This document shows positions 26,402 to 33,502 of a stretch of DNA of 64,000 nt, piece after piece. Both the position numbers and the translations under genes were made by a program. The DNA comes from a bacterium (GTDB lineage Bacteria > Joyebacterota > Joyebacteria > Joyebacterales > Joyebacteraceae): assembly GCA_025774935.1 (NCBI GenBank), contig JALGZK010000002.1, positions 62,001 through 126,000 of the forward strand, in the 5' to 3' direction. Under the pieces are notes generated by a model. The model ran no database searches. It had not been told where the DNA came from and worked only from the letters and a program-made list of their open reading frames with translations. Each line of letters starts with the position of its first letter. Position 1 is the stretch's first letter.

Positions 26402-27007
26402 ATGCTGCGCACAGTCTGGTTGATCGCGATTCTCGGAACGCTCGCATGTGCGGGCGCCGCAGTCGGCTTCTCCACGGGACCACCGGACGGAGCAACGGGA
26501 GCCCCCGGTGAGTTCACCTGTGCCGACTGCCACGGCAACCTGAACGTGGGCGACGGTACGATGACCGTGACGGCGCCGACCTCGTACGCTCCCGGGGACA
26601 CCATCGACGTGTCCCTCAAGGTCGAGCAGGAGGGTCAGGTTCGCTGGGGGTTCGAGCTGACCGTGCTCGATGCCGCCGACCTGCCGGTAGGAGACATCAT
26701 CGTGACCGAGCCTACGCGTACGCAGCTGTCGATAGGCGGCGTGACGTTCCGTCAGTACCTCAAGCACACGGCCCTCGGGACCGACCTCGGTACTCCCGAC
26801 GAGTCGCCCGGCTGGAGCTTCAAGTGGGCCTCCCCCGCAGTCGATCCTGGCCCCGTCACGTTCTACATTGCCGGGAACGCCGCGAACGGGGACGGTTCCA
26901 GCTCCGGGGACTTCATCTACACGAGCGTCTTCATGTACGACGACTCCCACTCGTTCATCGTTGACGAGGAGGCGACATGGGGCATGATCAAATCCCTCTA
27001 TCGGTAG
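26402..27007 (+). CDS. Secreted CxxCH protein (choice-of-anchor V / Reeler-like), TWG-IK tagged, paralogue 2
   Basis: The 201-residue paralogue of the previous gene lies 46 bases after it, with AGGAGGTGG before ATG 26402. Signal peptide MLRTVWLIAILGTLACAGAAVG; haem motif in 'GAPGEFTCADCHGNLNVGDG'; sandwich 'RWGFELTVLDAADLPVGDIIVTEPTRTQLS'; C-terminus DEEATWGMIKSLYR. The two proteins align along their whole length, so this is a tandem duplication. The cysteine in the signal peptide does not follow a convincing lipobox. Function unknown; electron transfer is suggested by CxxCH and by neighbours. Confidence 0.8.
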   Translation: MLRTVWLIAILGTLACAGAAVGFSTGPPDGATGAPGEFTCADCHGNLNVGDGTMTVTAPTSYAPGDTIDVSLKVEQEGQVRWGFELTVLDAADLPVGDIIVTEPTRTQLSIGGVTFRQYLKHTALGTDLGTPDESPGWSFKWASPAVDPGPVTFYIAGNAANGDGSSSGDFIYTSVFMYDDSHSFIVDEEATWGMIKSLYR

Positions 27008-27065
27008 TCGAACGCGATCGCAACTTGTCGGGGCGAACAACCAGCCCGGTAACAGAGAGAGCGAT

Positions 27066-27686
27066 ATGGAGGCAGAGAGCACAGTGACTCGAACGACAGG
27101 CGTAGGAGTGCTCGCGGTGGTTCTCGCGGCCAGCATCGCGCCCGGGGTCTCGGGGTCTGCGACCGTGCCACCCAACGCGTTCACGGGGGCTCCCGGAGAG
27201 CAGACGTGCGCCCTCTGCCACGGCAATCTGAATGTCGGCGACGGCTCCATCATCATCACGGCTCCGGATACGTACATTCCCGGCGTGTGGATCGACCTGA
27301 CGGTTCAGGTGGCGATGGATGGGCAGTCCCGCTGGGGCTTCGAGCTGACCGTGCTCGACGCCAACGATCTGCCGGTGGGCAACATCATTGAGACCGACCC
27401 CGTGCACACGCAGTACTCGTTCGACAGCACCACCGGCCGTGAATACCTGAAGCATACCGAAGCCGGCACGTACGACGGTTGGTCTGACGTGTCGCCAGGC
27501 TGGGAGTTCACGTGGGTTTCGCCCGGCAATGAGGCGCGGCCGGTCACCTTCTACATCGTCGGGAACGCAGCCAACGGAAGCGGGTTCCCAGACGGAGACT
27601 ATGTCTACACTCAGACCCTCACGTACCAAGACACAGGCGTTGACGACAAGAGGACATGGGGTATGATTAAGGCACTCTACCGATAG
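27066..27686 (+). CDS. Secreted CxxCH protein (choice-of-anchor V / Reeler-like), TWG-IK tagged, paralogue 3
   Basis: The 206-residue third copy lies 58 bases after paralogue 2. It has a signal peptide (TGVGVLAVVLAASIAPGVSG), 'GAPGEQTCALCHGNLNVGDG', the same RWGFELTVLD core and C-terminus DDKRTWGMIKALYR. It differs in the region before the tag (a Tyr-rich 'GDYVYTQTLTYQDTG'). It probably belongs to the same transcript as the other two, since no terminator separates them. It is presumed to be exported and to bind one haem c; neither is shown. Confidence 0.8.
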   Translation: MEAESTVTRTTGVGVLAVVLAASIAPGVSGSATVPPNAFTGAPGEQTCALCHGNLNVGDGSIIITAPDTYIPGVWIDLTVQVAMDGQSRWGFELTVLDANDLPVGNIIETDPVHTQYSFDSTTGREYLKHTEAGTYDGWSDVSPGWEFTWVSPGNEARPVTFYIVGNAANGSGFPDGDYVYTQTLTYQDTGVDDKRTWGMIKALYR

Positions 27687-27773
27687 TCGAACTCACAGCC
27701 ACGGCTCCGTGGCCGCATCCTGCGGAGCGCAGACCCCGTTGTCCCGGATCCCGGGACGCGGACGGAGGCTGTC

Positions 27774-28205
27774 ATGTCGAAGCTGAAGCACCTCTGGCCG
27801 GTTCTCTTTCTTGCGGTCGCTCTCATCGTGAGCTGCAGCTCGAGCGACCCGGGCTCGCCCGGCGACGGAAACGGCGGCGTCCCGGAGGACCCGTCGTTCG
27901 CCGATGACGTCCAGCCGATCTTCAACGCGAACTGCACTTCTCAGTTCTGCCACGGCGCGGGGGAGTCGGCGGGACTCAAGCTCACCTCCGGTGACTCGTA
28001 CGCGGAGCTCGTCGACGTGACCTCCACGAACGAGCCTCCGGCGAAGCGCGTCCTCGCGGACGACGCCGAGAACAGCTACCTAGTCATCAAGCTCGAGGGG
28101 CGACAGAGCGTAGGCGGCCGTATGCCACTGAACGCCGGCGCGCTCTCAGACGACGACATCCAGACGATCAGGAACTGGATCGACAACGGAGCCGAGGAGA
28201 ACTGA
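27774..28205 (+). CDS. Exported lipoprotein with cytochrome-c-like domain (CX4CH)
   Basis: The 143-residue protein has a lipoprotein signal with lipobox IVSC near residue 21, a Ser/Gly/Pro linker, and a cytochrome-c-like fold (about 40-140): 'FADDVQPIFNANCTSQFCHGAGESAGLKL' at the N-terminal side and 'GGRMPLNAGALSDDDIQTIRNWIDNGA', with its possible axial methionine, at the C-terminal side. The haem motif is CTSQFCH, i.e. CX4CH rather than CXXCH; such spacing occurs in multihaem cytochromes c3 but is unusual in this family. It lies between the CxxCH paralogues and the cytochrome/barrel gene. Confidence 0.78.
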   Translation: MSKLKHLWPVLFLAVALIVSCSSSDPGSPGDGNGGVPEDPSFADDVQPIFNANCTSQFCHGAGESAGLKLTSGDSYAELVDVTSTNEPPAKRVLADDAENSYLVIKLEGRQSVGGRMPLNAGALSDDDIQTIRNWIDNGAEEN

Positions 28206-28240
28206 GCCAGAGCACCCCTGCCCGGAGGGTGGTACTGATC

Positions 28241-28831
28241 ATGAGAATCCCGCTCATCGTGGTCATGGTACTGACGTGTGCGACCGTCGCGTTCGCGGAC
28301 GCGCACGAGGAGGCCGAGGTCGACGCGCAGACGGTCGAGGAAGAGGCTGAAGCGAGACCGGTGCGGACGCCCGAGACGAAGGTAGCCGCGCTCTTCCAGG
28401 GCCGGTGCGCGGCATGCCACAGCGGCGAGCAGCCGGCGGCCGGACTCGTGCTGACGACCGACGGCTTCAGGACGGCAATCCTCGACGTCCCGAGCGTCGA
28501 GCTCGAGAAGCTCAAGATCATCGACACGGAGACATCAGACCAGAGCTACCTCCTCATGAAGGTCCGGGGCGATAAGGGCATTCAGGGAGGTCGCATGCCG
28601 GCAGGCATGCCTCCTCTGGAGGACGAGGAGATCCAGGTCATCGAGGAGTGGATCGCCTTCGTCATCGCCGCGCGGGCCGCGGAGGCAGCCGAGGAGGAAG
28701 AGGGCGCCGCGGGAGCCGCCGCAGGCGCTGCCGCCGCAGGCGCTGCCGCCGCCGGAGCGGCCTCCGAGGACGCGAGTCCCGCCGATGAGGACGCTTCGCC
28801 CGGCGAGACCGAAGGAAAAAAAAAGCCCTAG
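28241..28831 (+). CDS. Exported c-type cytochrome with Ala-rich tail, likely joined by -1 frameshift to the barrel
   Basis: The 196-residue product starts at ATG 28241 after GGAGGGTGG. It has a signal peptide (MRIPLIVVMVLTCATVAFA), an acidic linker, and a cytochrome domain (about 45-145) with CAACH in 'LFQGRCAACHSG' and 'GGRMPAGMPPLEDEEIQVIEEWIAFV'. A long Ala/Gly/Glu-rich stretch follows, ending EGKKKP at a TAG. The final codons AAA AAA AAG form the slippery heptamer A AAA AAG (28819-28825). Slipping back one base continues into a DUF5777 barrel without a stop, giving a 460-residue fusion. A lost A in the nine-A run (28816-28824) is the alternative. Confidence 0.8.
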   Translation: MRIPLIVVMVLTCATVAFADAHEEAEVDAQTVEEEAEARPVRTPETKVAALFQGRCAACHSGEQPAAGLVLTTDGFRTAILDVPSVELEKLKIIDTETSDQSYLLMKVRGDKGIQGGRMPAGMPPLEDEEIQVIEEWIAFVIAARAAEAAEEEEGAAGAAAGAAAAGAAAAGAASEDASPADEDASPGETEGKKKP

Positions 28832-29622
28832 AAGCTGAGACGACCGAGACCGATGCGGCGTACGGGCTCCCGTACGCCGCATCTTCGTTCTCGGCGACCA
28901 GGCTCATCAACCTGCCGACGACGCGCCCCATCGGCGGCAACAGCATCCTCTTCAGGATCTCCCACCGATTCGTGCCCGCGACCAAGACCGGCTACGAGAC
29001 GTTCTACGGCGTGAACGGCCCGGCCGTCATTCTGCTCGGCCTCGGGTACGGGATCACCGACCAGGTCGGCGTCATGCTCGAGCACACGAACCTCTTCCAC
29101 GAGTACGAGCTCACGGTCACGTGGCTCGCACTCGAGCAGGAAGAGACTGGCATGCCTCTAACTCTCTCGCTCGCTGGGAGCAGCTGCCTCGTGACGCAGA
29201 AGTCGGAACCGGATGACGACGTCTTCGTGTCCGAGAACTTCAAGTTCACGTTCCAGTCGATGCTGGCGCGCCGGTTCGGCGACTCGTTCTCCGTCCTCGT
29301 CGCGCCGATCTACGCGACGAACACCGACCACTGGGAGGAGACCTCCGATAGCACCTTCGCGATCGGCGTCGGCGGACGCTGGATCGTCACCGGTGGATTC
29401 TCGCTCACGGGAGAGTGGATCCCGGTCGTGAGCGGTTACTCGACGGGACACGACTCGTGGGGGCTCGGGCTCGACTGGGAGGTCGGAGGCCACGCGTTCC
29501 AGGTCGTGGTCACGAACTCACTCGGGCTCACGACCGACCAGTTCATACCGGGAGGCGACCTCAGGTTCTCGGACAGCGAGGTCAGGATAGGGTTCAGCAT
29601 CTTCAGGACGTTCTGGCTCTAG
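28825..29622 (+). CDS. DUF5777-like outer-membrane beta-barrel without its own start codon
   Basis: In the -1 frame the sequence reads on from the slippery site for 265 residues: '[21 protein letters not shown]', '[13 protein letters not shown]', '[29 protein letters not shown]', and alternating beta strands to the C-terminal '[13 protein letters not shown]', whose terminal aromatic residue is outer-membrane-like. The N-terminal 'F.ATR..N' and 'FRISHRF' elements match DUF5777 as I recall it. There is no ATG, GTG or TTG in frame before GTG 28972, which lies inside the domain, and no signal peptide of its own. It therefore appears to depend on the cytochrome gene for both start and export signal. 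Confidence 0.7.
   Translation, partial: ALEAETTETDAAYGLPYAASSFSATRLINLPTTRPIGGNSILFRISHRFVPATKTGYETFYGVNGPAVILLGLGYGITDQVGVMLEHTNLFHEYELTVTWLALEQEETGMPLTLSLAGSSCLVTQKSEPDDDVFVSENFKFTFQSMLARRFGDSFSVLVAPIYATNTDHWEETSDSTFAIGVGGRWIVTGGFSLTGEWIPVVSGYSTGHDSWGLGLDWEVGGHAFQVVVTNSLGLTTDQFIPGGDLRFSDSEVRIGFSIFRTFWL
28853..28882 (+). repeat. Perfect 14-base inverted repeat inside the cytochrome/barrel junction
   Basis: ATGCGGCGTACGGG and CCCGTACGCCGCAT are separated by only two bases. It begins 27 bases after the slippery site and 21 bases after the cytochrome stop. It could be a stimulatory RNA hairpin, a protein site or a weak terminator; there is no strong T-tract after it. Confidence 0.75.
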
Positions 29623-29628
29623 GACACC

Positions 29629-29657
29629 GGGCGGCCCGTCGCGGCCGAGGGCCGCCC
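29629..29657 (+). terminator. Intrinsic terminator after the barrel gene
   Basis: GGGCGGCCC and GGGCCGCCC form a perfect 9-base stem with an 11-base loop, followed by TCTGTGTCT. It ends the haem-protein group, 28 bases before the DUF255 gene. Confidence 0.55.
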
Positions 29658-29684
29658 TCTGTGTCTGATGGCGGGGAGGCAGGG

Positions 29685-31874
29685 ATGGAGTGGGCGTGGA
29701 CGCAGCACCTGATGCTCGGCGTGGCGTCGCTCGCAGTCGCGATGGTTCTCGGCGACCCGGGCGAGAGCGCCGTGCCGAACGACGATGTGGGGCGGAAGGC
29801 GAACAGACTCATCGACGAGAAGAGCCCGTACCTCCTGCAGCACGCCCACAATCCCGTGGACTGGTACCCCTGGGGAGCCGAGGCGTTCGCCCGCGCCGCG
29901 CGGGAGGACAAGCCGATCTTCCTCTCGATCGGGTACTCGACCTGTCACTGGTGTCACGTGATGGAGAGGGAGTCGTTCGAGGACCCCGAGGTCGCCGCGC
30001 TCATGAACGACGCATTCGTGTGCATCAAGGTCGACCGCGAGGAACGTCCGGACATCGACGGCGTCTACATGGAGGTAGCGCAGCTCATGACCGGACGAGG
30101 GGGATGGCCCCTCACCATCATCATGACGCCCGACAAGCAACCGTTCTACGCCGCGACCTATATCCCCAAGGAGGACCGTTTCGGGCTCCCGGGGATGATG
30201 GCCGTTGTTCCGCGCATCCAGGAGCTCTGGTCGACGCGGCGCGACGACCTCGTCGCCACGGCCGGCCAGGTCGTCGCCGCGCTGTCCGAGGCGCCCGCCG
30301 GAGCGGCCGGCCCCGATCTCGGCGCCGAGACGCTCTCGGCCACGTACGAGCAACTCGCCGCGGCGTACGACCCTGTCCACGGCGGGTTCGGCGCGTCGCC
30401 GAAGTTCCCGACGCCGCACAACCTCCTCTTCCTGCTCCGTTACTGGAACCGGACCGGCGAGCCCGGCGCTCTCGAGATGGTCGAGACGACGCTCGGGGCG
30501 ATGCGGCGGGGCGGGGTCTACGACCACGTCGGATTCGGGTTCCATCGATACTCGACCGACGCCGAATGGCTCCTCCCCCACTTCGAGAAGATGCTCTACG
30601 ACCAGGCGATGCTCGCCATGGCGTACGTGGAGGCATACCAGGCGACCGGGAGCGAAGAGTACGCCCGGACCGCCCGCGAGATACTGACGTACGTCCTTCG
30701 CGACATGACGTCCCCCGAGGGAGGCTTCTACTCGGCCGAGGATGCCGACAGCGAAGGCGAGGAGGGGAAGTTCTACGTCTGGACGACGGGCGAGGTCGGC
30801 GAGGTACTAGACAAGGAACACGCGGAACTCGCGGTCCGGTTCTTCGGCATGCGAGACGGCGGCAACTTCGAGGACGAGGCGAGCGGGAAGAAGAGCGGCG
30901 CGAACATCCTGCACATGCCCGAGCCGCTCGAGGCAAAGGCCAGTTCGCTCGGGATCCACGCGCACGAGCTCTCGTCCCGGATCGACTCCGCGCGTCGGGA
31001 ACTCCTCGCCGTGCGGGAGAAGAGGATACGCCCCCTCCGCGACGACAAGATTCTGACCGACTGGAATGGCCTCATGATCGCGGCGTTCGCGAAGGCGGCG
31101 GCCGCGCTCGACGAGCCAGCGTACGCGGAGGCGGCAATGAAGAGCGCCGACTTCGTGCTCACGACGCTTCGCGGCGAGGACGGGCGAGTCCTTCACCGGT
31201 ACCGCGAGGGCGAGGCGGCGATCGAGGGGAACGCCGAGGACTACGCGTTCCTGGTGTGGGGATTGCTCGAGCTCTACGAGGCGACCTTCGAGCTCCGCTA
31301 CCTCGAGGCCGCGGAGCGGCTCAACGAGGACCTCCTCGAACGGTTCTGGGACGGCGAGGGCGGCGGAGTCTACTTCACTGCCACGGGAGCCGAGACGCTC
31401 CTCACGCGGCGCAAGGAGGTCTACGACGGCGCGATCCCCTCGAGCAACTCGATCACGATGCTGAACCTGCTGAGGCTCGGACGGATGACCGGCGACCCGT
31501 TGCTCGAGGAGCGCGCGGCCGCAATCGGGCGCGCCTTCTCCGGACAGGTCGCGCGCATGGCCATGGGACACACGCAGCTCATGAACGCCGTCGATTTCGG
31601 CGTCGGTCCCTCGCTCGAGGTCGTCATCGTCGGAAGTGGGACGGCCGAGGACACAGCCGCGCTCGTGGCCTCCGTGCGCGACGGCTACGCCCCCAGCAAG
31701 GTCGTCCTTCTGAAGGACACGGATGAACCCGGGGGCCTCCGCGGTCTCGCGGGATGGACCGACGCGCACGACGCCGTCGGCGGAGCGGCCGCCGCGTATG
31801 TCTGCCGGAACTACGAGTGCGACCTCCCCACGACCGATCCCGCCAGGTTGTCCGAGCTCCTCACGGGGCGATGA
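29685..31874 (+). CDS. DUF255 (YyaL/SPATA20-like) thioredoxin-fold protein with six-hairpin domain
   Basis: The 729-residue protein starts at ATG 29685 after GGGGAGG. It has an N-terminal hydrophobic segment (about 8-23) that may export or anchor it. A thioredoxin-fold domain follows (about 45-200) with '[25 protein letters not shown]' and the motif [18 protein letters not shown]-terminal glucosidase-like (alpha/alpha)6 region has '[17 protein letters not shown]' and '[14 protein letters not shown]'. The family's reaction is not established. Placement after exported haem proteins suggests redox or maturation work in the cell envelope; most family members are cytosolic, so the leader is notable. 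Confidence 0.9.
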   Translation: MEWAWTQHLMLGVASLAVAMVLGDPGESAVPNDDVGRKANRLIDEKSPYLLQHAHNPVDWYPWGAEAFARAAREDKPIFLSIGYSTCHWCHVMERESFEDPEVAALMNDAFVCIKVDREERPDIDGVYMEVAQLMTGRGGWPLTIIMTPDKQPFYAATYIPKEDRFGLPGMMAVVPRIQELWSTRRDDLVATAGQVVAALSEAPAGAAGPDLGAETLSATYEQLAAAYDPVHGGFGASPKFPTPHNLLFLLRYWNRTGEPGALEMVETTLGAMRRGGVYDHVGFGFHRYSTDAEWLLPHFEKMLYDQAMLAMAYVEAYQATGSEEYARTAREILTYVLRDMTSPEGGFYSAEDADSEGEEGKFYVWTTGEVGEVLDKEHAELAVRFFGMRDGGNFEDEASGKKSGANILHMPEPLEAKASSLGIHAHELSSRIDSARRELLAVREKRIRPLRDDKILTDWNGLMIAAFAKAAAALDEPAYAEAAMKSADFVLTTLRGEDGRVLHRYREGEAAIEGNAEDYAFLVWGLLELYEATFELRYLEAAERLNEDLLERFWDGEGGGVYFTATGAETLLTRRKEVYDGAIPSSNSITMLNLLRLGRMTGDPLLEERAAAIGRAFSGQVARMAMGHTQLMNAVDFGVGPSLEVVIVGSGTAEDTAALVASVRDGYAPSKVVLLKDTDEPGGLRGLAGWTDAHDAVGGAAAAYVCRNYECDLPTTDPARLSELLTGR

Positions 31875-31888
31875 CGCGGCGTGACCCG

Positions 31889-31916
31889 TTGCATCGCGTT
31901 CCCCCTGTGGTAGACT
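31889..31916 (+). promoter_or_regulatory. sigma70-type promoter for the GNAT/hydroxylase group
   Basis: TTGCAT at 31889-31894 and TAGACT at 31911-31916 are 16 bases apart, about 30 bases before the ATG at 31947. The -10 box is identical to that at 25603. Confidence 0.5.
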
Positions 31917-31946
31917 CTCTCCGCCAACACTCACGAAAGGTCGCCG

Positions 31947-32882
31947 ATGCCCGAGATCGAAGTCCGCCCGCTCGAGGCGGGGTCCGAAGCACGTTGGCTC
32001 GAACTCGAACCGCCTCCTGAAGACCCGGCCGAGAGGCTACGCGAGTTCGTCGAGCACTTCGCCGAGAAGGGACGCCAGGATCCGCGCTGCTTCCTGGTGG
32101 CGTTCGACGAGGACCGTGTCGTGGGAACCCTCGAGGGTCTGTTCTTCGACCCCGAGGTCTACTTCATCCGCAAGGTCAGCGTCGCCGAGGACGCCGCCCG
32201 CCCGAGCGTCGAGATGGCGTTCGGCAAGTACCTTGCCCCGTCGTTCGCCGAGGACAGCGTGCTCGTGCTCGCCTGGGACCGACCCGACGCCGCGGCGATC
32301 AACCGGCTCCTCACCGTCTCCGACTTCGTGATCGAGAAGAGGAAGGCGTTCGTGAGGAAGGACCTCACCGAGTACCGGCTCCCCTATGAGGACCCGTTCT
32401 CCTACAGGTCGCTCGCGGAGGTCGGCGAGGAGGGCTTCCTGGAGATCATGACGGCGGCCGCGCACGGAGACCCGTTCGAGAACGTGGAGGGACGCGACCC
32501 CAAGGAGGACTTCGACGAGCTCGTCAAGTACGCCGGCAGCAAGTTCGACGACACGTGGTGGAGCATCGCCTACCTCGACGATCGACCGGTCGGCGTCGTG
32601 CTGCCACAGGAGTTCTCCGACGCCGACGGTGAGGGGACGCTCTTCTACGTCGGGGTCCTTCCCGAGTTCCGCGGGAAGCACTTCGGCAGGATCCTCCACG
32701 CGCGCGGTCTCGCGTTCCTTCGGAGCCACGGCGTCCTCAAGTACGCGGGGTCGACCGACACACGGAACCTCCCCATGATGCGGGTCTTCGAGGTGAACGG
32801 CTGCGAGCGCACCGGAACACAGCTCTTCTACAAACCCCTCAGCAAGCGCGGCGCCGGGGAGAAAACGGGGACTGAGGCATGA
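31947..32882 (+). CDS. Tandem-domain GNAT N-acetyltransferase
   Basis: The 311-residue protein has two GNAT-like halves. The C-terminal half is clear: 'WWSIAYLDDRPVGVVLPQEF', 'GTLFYVGVLPEFRGKHFGRILHARGLAFLRSHG' (acetyl-CoA binding loop) and 'GSTDTRNLPMMRVFEVNG'. The N-terminal half ('FLVAFDEDRVVGTLEGL') is degenerate. It starts 30 bases after the promoter and overlaps the next gene by four bases (ATGA). Substrate unknown. It is co-transcribed with a second, unrelated GNAT gene and a molybdopterin hydroxylase subunit. Confidence 0.85.
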   Translation: MPEIEVRPLEAGSEARWLELEPPPEDPAERLREFVEHFAEKGRQDPRCFLVAFDEDRVVGTLEGLFFDPEVYFIRKVSVAEDAARPSVEMAFGKYLAPSFAEDSVLVLAWDRPDAAAINRLLTVSDFVIEKRKAFVRKDLTEYRLPYEDPFSYRSLAEVGEEGFLEIMTAAAHGDPFENVEGRDPKEDFDELVKYAGSKFDDTWWSIAYLDDRPVGVVLPQEFSDADGEGTLFYVGVLPEFRGKHFGRILHARGLAFLRSHGVLKYAGSTDTRNLPMMRVFEVNGCERTGTQLFYKPLSKRGAGEKTGTEA

Positions 32883-33502
32883 GCGCCACGACGAAGCGGA
32901 AGCGCGACGTCGAGGTCGTCCCGGCCACGCCTGAGCGCTGGCCGGACGTGAAGGCGCTCTTCGGGAAGAGCGGCGCCTGCGGCGGGTGTTGGTGCATGTG
33001 GTGGCGGCAGTCGCACTCCGAGTTCGAGAAGCGGAAGGGCACCCGAAACCGAGACGCGATGCGGAGGATCGTGAAGTCCGGCGCGACGCCGGGCCTGATC
33101 GCCTACGCTGGCGGCGAGCCGGTGGGATGGTGCTCCGTCGCTCCCCGAAGCGAGTTCCCGAGACTCGAGCGCTCCCGCATCCTGAAGCCAGTGGACGACA
33201 AGGACGTCTGGTCCGTCGTGTGCTTCTTCATCGACAGGGACCACCGAGCCGCTGGTGTGTCGGCGGCGCTCCTGCGCGCAGCGGTCGAGTTCGTCAGGGA
33301 CAATGGCGGCACGATCGTCGAAGGCTATCCGGTCGAGCCGAAGAAGGACCACGTGCCGGAGGTCTTCGCGTTCCACGGCTTCGTGTCGACCTTCCGGAAG
33401 CTCGGGTTCACGGAGTGTGCCCGGCGGTCCGAGACGCGACCGATCATGCGCCGCCGCGTGCGCCCGAGACGACCAGGCCATCGCCGGAGGAGCGGGTCGT
33501 GA
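32879..33502 (+). CDS. GNAT family N-acetyltransferase with GGCWCMWWR signature
   Basis: The 207-residue protein has a short N-terminal region with 'GACGGCWCMWWRQSHSEFEKRKG' (about 31-53), a signature of one GNAT subfamily, then the acetyltransferase core with 'GLIAYAGGEPVGWCSVAPR' and 'VVCFFIDRDHRAAGVSAALLRAAVEFVRDNGG', and a basic tail. It overlaps its neighbours by four bases on both sides (ATGA and GTGA), so the three genes are translationally coupled. Substrate unknown. The three cysteines in the signature could bind metal. Confidence 0.88.
   Translation: MSATTKRKRDVEVVPATPERWPDVKALFGKSGACGGCWCMWWRQSHSEFEKRKGTRNRDAMRRIVKSGATPGLIAYAGGEPVGWCSVAPRSEFPRLERSRILKPVDDKDVWSVVCFFIDRDHRAAGVSAALLRAAVEFVRDNGGTIVEGYPVEPKKDHVPEVFAFHGFVSTFRKLGFTECARRSETRPIMRRRVRPRRPGHRRRSGS

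Noticed and set aside
26300-27690. PEP-CTERM or LPXTG type anchors on the CxxCH paralogues
   Set aside because: No PEP or LPXTG motif, no C-terminal membrane helix and no basic tail; the end is the short TWG-IK tag instead.
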